From: Plantago ovata
Taxonomy: Eukaryota; Streptophyta; Magnoliopsida; Lamiales; Plantaginaceae
Assembly: GCA_028274465.1 (NCBI GenBank)
Contig: CM051457.1
Location: forward strand, 52,922,425-52,986,424
Direction: 5' to 3'
DNA length: 64,000 bases
This document shows, piece by piece, positions 56,952 through 64,000 of this stretch. The position numbers and the translations under genes are program-made. Below the pieces are notes generated by a model. That model searched no databases. It was not told the DNA's origin and worked only from the letters and a program-made list of their open reading frames with translations. Numbering within the stretch: position 1 is the stretch's first letter; each line of letters opens with the position of its first letter.

Positions 56952-57411
56952 CAATCCATTTCAGGATGATTTTGTTTCCCTGAACTGTTGTAGAAATCAC
57001 TTTTTCAGTGATTCCTTGTTCATCAGTGAGGGTTTGGATTTCTGCATTATTGTACAATTTCATAGTGTCTAACATACTCACTTTCTTTTTGGGGAGAGCA
57101 GTGATAAAGAAAATTAGGCCTTGTTGATTTATGTAATTCAACGCCTCAACATTTTCTTCGTCCAGTTCTTATTCATAGAAGTATCGGATATACTTCTCTT
57201 TTGCAAAACCTCCCCATTGCATCATCTGCTCACACTTTTCAGTGTTGAGATATGCAGGAGGCATGGGTCTCTCTGTTATTCTATCGTTGGCAAGCACGAT
57301 TTTCACCGTGTTCTTCACCGGAGTCGGTGCCGGAATAGGAGCAGTGCTTTTTCCAGCACTATCAGCCTTGGAGGATTTTGTATTCTTGGTTGATTCCCTT
57401 TTGGGAGCCAT
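56952..57411 (-). pseudogene. Sire-2 extra 3' ORF, N-terminal portion
   Basis: Starts at the ATG at 57411 with MAPKRESTKNTKSSKAD, a basic S/K-rich head, then APIPAPTPVKNTVKIVL and PPAYLNTEKCEQMMQWGGFA. It has no signal peptide, which argues against a classical envelope. It is cut at 56952 by Tat-1 and continues at 41205. Confidence 0.62.
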
Positions 57412-58380
57412 ATCTTATATAGTAAGGTAAGATTGGGGGTAAGGGTACGAAAAATATGCTTTTCTTTTTTACTGGAGGTACAATTTTCAGAGCACATGCT
57501 AGGGAATTTTTTGCAGAGAAAGGAAATATGAATTAAAGAATTTTGTCTTTCTCTAACTCTTCATTTATATAGTATCTCTGTTATGTGAGAAACTCAATGG
57601 TTGTGAGCTCTTTGCATTGAATGCGTAGTGGTCCACTAACACGAAACCGTCAGAGCATGTTTTCACTTTATAACATTAACTGTTGGATCATCAACTGCTT
57701 TAAAATCAATGGCCACGATTGTATTTCATGTCATGATTAACAGCGAGTTTATTTGTGCCACGATTAACGTCACATTAGATTTTACCTTGATGCAAGGGAT
57801 TTTATCTCTTTTACTTAGAAGCTAATAGCTTGCTGAAGTATTAGAGAATCTTTTTTGCAATTTTAATCCTTCTGACTTTAGCAATTACTTTATAAGTAAC
57901 AAGCCTTGTAGTTGTTGAAAGTTCCCCCTTAATCAAATATCTCATTTTTCTTTGGGTCAAAGATATTCCTGAGTTCCCGTCTCAGTAAATCCTGTTTATA
58001 GTGAGATATTTTAGGTAAATTCTCTTTTGGTGAGAAACAATCTTGCTCTTTGCTGAATCTCTCTCTCAGATTTATCTTTTGATACTTGAATACCTGTTTC
58101 AGTATCCTTAATTGTCTGAATACCCGTTTCAGCAATCCTTAGATTTTTCTTACTGAATACCTGTTTCAGCAAGTGACCAAGTTTCCTAACAAATACCCGG
58201 TTGAAGGTTTTACTTCCTGAATGTCTGTTTCAGCAAACACTTTGTGTACAACCATATCTTTTTAGAGAAATCATGTAGAAAGGGACCTTTTCAAGGGATG
58301 ATTAAATCTTTAAGCAACTGTTGGCTTGTTGAATGCCTGTTTCAGCAATCCAATCAAATGTACCCTTTTTATTGAGGTAG
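57412..58380 (-). other. Sire-2 spacer between pol and the extra ORF
   Basis: No ORF I can support. On the sense strand it carries five TTGCTGAAACAGGYATTCA-like motifs (near 58088, 58116, 58153, 58217 and 58329). An AT-rich TATATAG stretch lies near 57566, upstream of the extra ORF start. Confidence 0.6.
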
Positions 58381-59874
58381 TTAAATCAATCCAAGGTTAT
58401 ACCTTAGAATTGCGAACCTATTATCTGGAAGGGGCTTGGTAAAGATGTCAGCAAGTTGATCATCAGTACCTATCTTTACAACCTCAATATCTCCTTTTTC
58501 CACATAATCTCTAATGAAATGATGTCTAATATCAATGTGTTTTGTCCTTGAGTGGAACTTAGGATTTTGCGCGATAGCAATAGCGCTTGTATTATCACAA
58601 AAGATTGGTGGTTTCTTTGCAGAAATACCATAATCTCTTAGTTGTTGTTGAATCCAAAGGATTTTAGCAGTACGACAACCAGCCGCAATGTATTCAGATT
58701 CAGTGGATGAATTGGCCACACAAGTTTGCTTCTTGCTGAACCATGAAATTAATCTTGCACCTAGAAACTGACAAGTTCCAGAGGTACTTTTTCTATCAAG
58801 GGTTGATCCACCATGGTGAGCATCTGAATAACCAACCAATTCTAATCCAGAATCTTTTGGATACAATAATCCAACATTGACCGTGCCTTTGACATATTTC
58901 AATATTTTGAGTGCTTTCTTGTAGTGTGATTCTGTAGGATCATATTGGAATCTTGCACACGCACAAATAGCATACTGATTGTCAGGCCTACTTATTGTTA
59001 GATACAACAAGGAACCAATGAGCTTCCTATACTTGTGTTCATCCACACTTTTGTCTTGTTTAGTATAGCCCAATTTGGTACCAACACTCATAGGGATCTT
59101 TTCAGGTTTCTCTTCCTCTTTGATCCTGAACTTTATGAGCATTTCCTTTGCATACTTTTCTTGATTTATGAATATTCCATCCTTGAGTTGCTTGACTTGC
59201 AAACCTAGGAAATAATTCAAGTTGTCCATCATGCTCATTTCAAACTTGTTTGTCATGAGTTTGGCAAAATCATCACAAAGTTGCTTGTCCTTAGAACCAC
59301 AAATTATGTCATCCACATAAATCTGGACTAAGAGTATTTTAACATCATGATTCATTGTAAATAAGGTTTTATCAACTTCACCCTTCTTGAAACCATTCTC
59401 TAGCAAGAATTTGGCTAAGGTATCATACCAAACTCTAGCTGCTTGCTTTAGACCATATACAACTTTCTGAAGCTTATATACCATCTTGGTTTCTGAGGGA
59501 AGTTCAAAGCCAGGGGTTGTTTTAGATAGACTTCTTCAGCAAGTTCACCATTCAGGAATGCACTTTTAACATCCATTTGATAAACTATGAAGTCATTATG
59601 AGCAGCAAAGGCTAAGAAAAGTCTAATAGCATCCAATCTTGCAACTGGTGCATAAGACTCATCATAATCCAATCCTTCAGTCTGGCAATAACCTTGAGCA
59701 ACAAAACGTGCCTTGTTTCTTATTACTTCTCCAGACTCACTCAGCTTGTTTCTGAACACCCAATTTGTACCAATTGCTTTCTTTCCTTCAACAGGGGGTA
59801 CAAGTTTCCAGACTTTATTCCTTTCAAATTGATCCAGTTCTTCTTGCATTTCCTTGATCCATTCTGAATTCTTT
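58381..59874 (-). pseudogene. Sire-2 RT and RNase H
   Basis: [105 protein letters not shown]. RNase H: GYSDAHHGGSTLDRKSTSG, SSTESEYIAAG, CDNTSAIAIAQNP, TKHIDIRHHFIRDYVEKGDI, QLADIFTKPLP. These are classic Sirevirus/copia motifs. The RT domain is entered at 59875 by the LTR of GagPR-4. It is broken, with at least one break besides the insertion. Confidence 0.9.
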
Positions 59875-61082
59875 TGATGAACCGGATTAGAACTTGTCAG
59901 ATTCTAGTTAATCAAATAAATTTGTATTTAGCCAAAGGCAATTCACAACTACAACGAAAACCGTAGTGTAGCAGTAAAATAACCTCGAGTGTCGATCTCT
60001 AAGGACTATAACTAGCTTTATCTAATCTAACTTATGAATATAAAATCAACAAACTACTTAGCAAAGGGTTTTCTTATCAGATAATGGAGGCTGGTGATAG
60101 TATGATTATTCAAAGCATAGCAGGTTAATAATCATGCATGAAGTACCCAATTGTTTTGCATGGAGATCTTTGATCAATGAATTGTCCAATTGTGTTCGTT
60201 ATAATTCAACACTACGAAGATAGAGGTTTTAGATAGATCAAAGAAATAAAGCAATAACTTAAGGCCTAATGCGCGATATAGCCATTAGCATAATTATCAA
60301 CCATTCGCTAAGAAATCACATACTATCACCAACGAGAAGTTTAGCTACTCATAGATGTCATGCAATCAACACAAATCATAGCAATATTGAATGAAAACAT
60401 GTTGAAAGATAAATAAATATAAATAGAAAAACTGTAATATACAATGTTACCGAAGGTTGTCAATCTCCGAAGAATCGCGATCTTACAAGCTCCAAAACGC
60501 TAAGAAAAAGTATCTCCTAAGCTAAGAATCCCCAGAACAGGCTCTAGAGAATTCCTACCTAAAACTAATGAGAAAGGTGAGAGAAAAGGTCTGGAAAAGT
60601 ATGAAAAACGGAGAAAACTGAGCAACTATATATAGTGATTCGGCAGGTGTGGGGCGAGTCGCCCCACACATCGGGCGATTCGCCTGGTGTGGAGCGATTC
60701 GCCCCACGTCCCGGGCGACTCGCCCGGGAGGTTCTGTCGGCTGGAAACGCGTTTTCGACGCGTTTTTGGATTTCTTTTCCTTTTCGGACTCAGTTTTTGC
60801 CTTCTAGTGACCTTTTAGCCTTCAGACTCGACCCCTAGACTTCAAATCCTATCCGGAATCTTCTAGATACTCCAAATAGGCCTTCGGAACACCAATTCCT
60901 TGTCTACTTCAATATAATTGCCCGGAAAACCTCGTTTTTCCCCCAAAACCTGTAAAATACAAACTAAAGGGAAACGTGACACTATTCTAATAAAATGCAC
61001 TAAAATATAGCTAAATTAACATATAGGATAGCTAAAATAGGTGAAAAAGACTCAAATGAAAGTGTAAAATACACGTTCATCA
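59875..61082 (-). repeat. GagPR-4 3' LTR
   Basis: 1208 bases, sense start TGATGAACGTG and sense end TCCGGTTCATCA. TATATATA lies near 60627-60634. Four hairpins of the form GGGCGA-N-TCGCCC lie at 60647-60728, just upstream of TATA on the sense strand. Confidence 0.88.
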
Positions 61083-62618
61083 AACTCCCCAAACCGAACC
61101 TTTGCTTGTCCTCAAGCAACTAAGCTAGACTCTAATGCAAAAAATAATGCAACACAAAAAATGGAGTCTCATGCCAAATGAAATGAACTAATCTATTGAA
61201 TCTATCAAAAAACATATGAACAGAAACCATACAAATCATAACATGAATATTTGTTGAAGAATGCCTCGATTGACTTATACACATTCACATAAGCACTTAT
61301 GTCAAGATAAGATAGTCTCTCGTAACATTCTCTACCTGGACCTAGTCAGTGACGACGTAATGAAACATGTTAAAGTACGAATGGTTGTCCCGTGCCTATG
61401 AAACTGAGGACTTACTGCTGTTCACCAAGTTAAGACTTTTCCTCAAAGAGGCCGAACCAATATTGGCTCTCATCAAACGACGGAGGGTTCCCTAAAAAGA
61501 TAACACTCCCCTATTCTACCCATCTCTCAAGCAAAGCCTTAAACTATTCACCACTTCCTGAATGGCAGGACGAGGGTGGTCTAGAACAGATGACACTCAA
61601 AAGAAAAGATTACAACACGATTACGAACATTACATGAATTGAAAAATGAGACACAACACTTTGCTAAACTGCTTTTTGGCTTTTTTGGACCCTTCTTTGC
61701 TTTTTTGGGGTCTTTTCTTTTTTTTCTTTCTTTTCCAGTTTTTTTTTTCTTGTTTTTCTGGAATTTTCCTTTTTTTTTTTTGATTTTTTTTTTTAGCCAG
61801 CAGTAGCACAAAAATGACACACAAACGACCTCCCCAAACCTATTCGAAAGAATAGGTTGGAGTACAAAATTTACGAAAAAGGAAAAATAAACTCACAACA
61901 CACACTAAAAACGAAAACAAGTCTGAAGATAGCGTAACCCCCTCCCCAAACCTATTCGAAAGAATAGGTTTCAAACAAAGGATCACACAATTTCACACTA
62001 CCTTCTTCCTAGGCATTTAGAAATCTCAAAGCAAGGTGAAGACTTGTTGCCTCTTAGGCACATAATTACTCGGGAAAACAATCATAAGACCCTAACATGC
62101 ATCATCCTATTATAAAGGCCTTCGTGAACCGCAGTAGAGAAAACACCACTAAGTGATGTCGAGACTACCAAGCTTAACTAAGTGCAATACATAATTGTGA
62201 CAAGCCAAGCGAGAAAAACCTCAAACAAATCCATAGAGATGAAGCATATGATTAATGTCATAATTAGTTAATATACCCAATAAAAAAGTTCAAAAATTTG
62301 GCAATAAACTCCACATAAAACATGCAAGACTATCCTAGGATGAATGTAGTGAATGCAACTAAAAACTAAGAAAGCGGTAAACGTGCAAATGCAAATGCAG
62401 ACGGATAAACATGCAAGGTACTATACTCAACCTACCAATCCCAAGCTCCAAACTAACAACACTAGTTAACTTAAATCCCATCCCCATCATGAATTTAAAG
62501 CTAGTCCCTAGCAGTAAGAAAATGAGGAAATAAGATGTGATACTAGATGTTACCGCGTGGTTTGGCCTCGGTCGGCTGAGTATGATGGATGTAAGGTATT
62601 GAGACTGCTCGAGGGGCC
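61083..62618 (-). other. GagPR-4 non-coding 3' region
   Basis: LTR-adjacent TTTGGGGAG tract, purine-rich tract on the sense strand (about 61678-61797) and two hairpins (61837-61858 and 61949-61970). No supported gene. Confidence 0.7.
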
Positions 62619-62876
62619 TTATAGGTGATCATCGGAGCTCGTGGTGGTGGTGGTAGTTCCATTATTAGATCGGATAGGGCCAACTCCTCCATCAGTATTC
62701 ATGGCATCCTTATTGTCCCTATGGTCTTCATTGTCACTACTGTCATCACCACCGTCACTAGTAGAGTTGCATTGTCGAAGAGAATCCTCAAGATTAGCTG
62801 CCGCAGTTATGGAATCTTCCATCCGGTATCTCTCCAAATGGTTGTGAACTGTTGAAGGGGAAAGAGCAGTGGTCAT
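62619..62876 (-). CDS. module ORF3 (GagPR-4), unknown
   Basis: MEDSITAAANLEDSLRQCNS and an acidic, D/N-rich tail ending in a run of threonines. Homologue of 23041-23250 and 35178-35387. In this copy the frame is open further upstream (MTTALSPSTVHNHLERY), so the start is uncertain. Confidence 0.4.
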   Translation of the reverse strand: MTTALSPSTVHNHLERYRMEDSITAAANLEDSLRQCNSTSDGGDDSSDNEDHRDNKDAMNTDGGVGPIRSNNGTTTTTTSSDDHL

Positions 62877-63015
62877 AGCACCTCCCTCTCCAACGTTTTA
62901 CACCCCGAGGAAGTTACAGTAAGTTGCTCGGATACTCAGAGGTCTTCTTCCATTTTTTCAAATGCCGACCACATTCTCTACGGTTGATGCCCCCGATGTC
63001 TATATGGCGCTCCCT

Positions 63016-63393
63016 TTAGAGGCAGTCGAGGGGCACCCCTAAGAGGGGCTGGGTGTCCATGTCATTATGTTTTGGAATCAAGCTAGCGATTCGGAACTTC
63101 CTCACCATTGTCGACTCAAGACTGAATCTGTTGTGGTGAGGTCGTCCCGGTACCTTCCTGTTCACTCGAACCTTGCAGTCCTTGTGACAGATTGCTGACG
63201 TAATATTTGTTTCAATCCCTCCGGTGGTGCATGAATAGACGTATGAGTGCTCACTCCTGGTGGATTCTCGCTCCTCCTTTTGGATAAACGGCGACGTTGT
63301 TGCAAGAGCCCGTGGCTCGAACGTACATCTAACGAGATCACTCTCCTTGACATGGTTGTAATCGATCCCCTTCCAATACTTCATAGTAGCCAA
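63016..63393 (-). CDS. module ORF2 (GagPR-4), unknown conserved ORF
   Basis: MATMKYWKGIDYNHVKESDL, FEPRALATTS, SYVYSCTTGG, CHKDCKVRVNRKVPG, RIASLIPKHNDMDTQPL. About two thirds of residues match the GagPR-1 copy. It lies just after the intron-like segment 63428-63966. No recognised domain. Confidence 0.48.
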   Translation of the reverse strand: MATMKYWKGIDYNHVKESDLVRCTFEPRALATTSPFIQKEERESTRSEHSYVYSCTTGGIETNITSAICHKDCKVRVNRKVPGRPHHNRFSLESTMVRKFRIASLIPKHNDMDTQPLLGVPLDCL

Positions 63394-63427
63394 ACGGGAG
63401 TGCTCCTCTCCCTTTGTGGCATGGTTC

Positions 63428-63966
63428 CTACAAACAGCAATTAGTACCTCGTATGATACAAAACTGACTCATGCATATGCTAATGTAAGAGCGAAACACA
63501 CGAGTGATAGAATCAACAATCGAACTCCGCTATCCTCCATGTCTAATCTAGCTACTAATATGCAACATACCAAAATAATTTCGACATGTACATATCGCAT
63601 TACGCTCGTGCTAGACAACCAATAACCTAAATAATAAGGCTCAATTCATACCATAGTAGCGAAAATTCTAGCATCATAAATACTCATACTCAACAATTAT
63701 GCATTCTACCATCATATCCATCATTATTACATCAGTAAACACAATCATATGTATGGAATCGAAGAAAAAGATACATTGCATAACAAGATAAAGACATCTA
63801 GTAGCAAAATTCTCAAACCAACAATCCAAGCATAATTGAGCAGGCAATTGATAGTGAATAACGTTTCTAATCACACAAACAACCTACCCATACATCATAT
63901 AAGCCTAATTGAAGCACAAATCAGAAAACCCCCAAATTTGAAAAATTAGGGTTCATGAGAAGATAC
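63428..63966 (-). other. intron-like segment before ORF2 (GagPR-4)
   Basis: 539 bases, sense donor GAG/GTATCT and acceptor GTTTGTAG/GAACC, U-rich on the sense strand. It matches the segments at 23836-24377 and 34069-34611. The rest of the window (63967-64000) is the start of the leader side of the module. Confidence 0.48.
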
Positions 63967-64000
63967 CTCAGATCTGGAAAACGAATGCACTAGAGTGAAA

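Larger units (their letters stand above)
15199..59874 (-). mobile_element. Sire-2: Sirevirus-like Ty1/copia element, split by three insertions
   Basis: Read on the - strand from right to left: RT and RNase H (58381-59874), a spacer (57412-58380), the extra ORF (pieces at 56952-57411, 39387-41205 and 16970-20246), polypurine tracts and the 3' LTR (15199-16709). The copia pol followed by a very long extra ORF supports a Sirevirus assignment. It is split by GagPR-4 at 59875, Tat-1 at 41206-56951 and GagPR-1 at 20247-39386. Its integrase, gag and 5' LTR lie beyond the right edge. It must be older than all three insertions. It looks broken, with several breaks. Confidence 0.8.
59875..64000 (-). 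mobile_element. GagPR-4: gag-protease-type LTR element, 3' part
   Basis: The 3' LTR (59875-61082), hairpin and purine region, ORF3 and ORF2 are visible in the same order as in GagPR-1 and -3. Gag-protease and the 5' LTR lie outside the window. It inserted into the Sire-2 RT; the five bases beside it are TCTTT. It is the most diverged of the four. Confidence 0.78.

Overview
The window reads as intergenic plant DNA, most likely from a eudicot, made almost wholly of nested LTR retrotransposons. I see no host gene. Evidence for a plant: Ty1/copia and Ty3/gypsy domains of plant type, an initiator-Met tRNA primer site, Asp-tRNA-type primer sites, LTR TATA boxes, and a chain of insertions within insertions. 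Only about 295 bases (14904-15198) are not assigned to an element. Labels used below: Copia-1, Copia-2, Sire-1, Sire-2, GagPR-1 to GagPR-4, Tat-1.

Left stack (1-14903, + strand). Copia-1 (12358-14903) keeps its reverse transcriptase/RNase H region and 3' LTR. It was entered by Sire-1, a Sirevirus-like copia with a large ORF downstream of pol (seen at 1-1656 and 10126-12357). Sire-1 was entered by Copia-2 (1657-10125), which has gag, protease, integrase, RT and RNase H and a long structured leader.

Right stack (15199-64000, mostly - strand). A second Sirevirus-like copy, Sire-2, runs from its 3' LTR at 15199 to its RT region at 59874. Three elements split it: GagPR-1 (20247-39386), Tat-1 (41206-56951, flanked by a perfect CAATC duplication) and GagPR-4 (59875 to beyond the window). 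GagPR-1 itself holds GagPR-2 (- strand) and GagPR-3 (+ strand), which meet head to head near 31.15 kb. Tat-1 has a gag-pol with two RNase H domains on the + strand, a long antisense gene on the - strand, and a solo LTR of the Copia-2 family inside that antisense gene.

The most unusual group is GagPR-1 to -4. Their LTRs are about 1.2-1.27 kb, and where the coding part is visible they carry an Athila-like gag and protease but no visible RT, RNase H or integrase, so they must borrow enzymes (like the published TR-GAG type). Three of the four also carry a roughly 2-kb module with a GC-rich hairpin array, a leader, a U-rich GT-AG intron-like segment of about 540 bases and two small ORFs (ORF2 and ORF3) that I do not recognise. 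GagPR-2 lacks this module. All four carry paired hairpins joined to polypurine-like tracts.

By-eye LTR comparisons suggest about 5% divergence for Copia-2, 2-3% for Tat-1 and 1-2% for GagPR-2. The stack would then have grown within the last few million years. These are rough counts without alignment software. All coding regions of the elements look broken.
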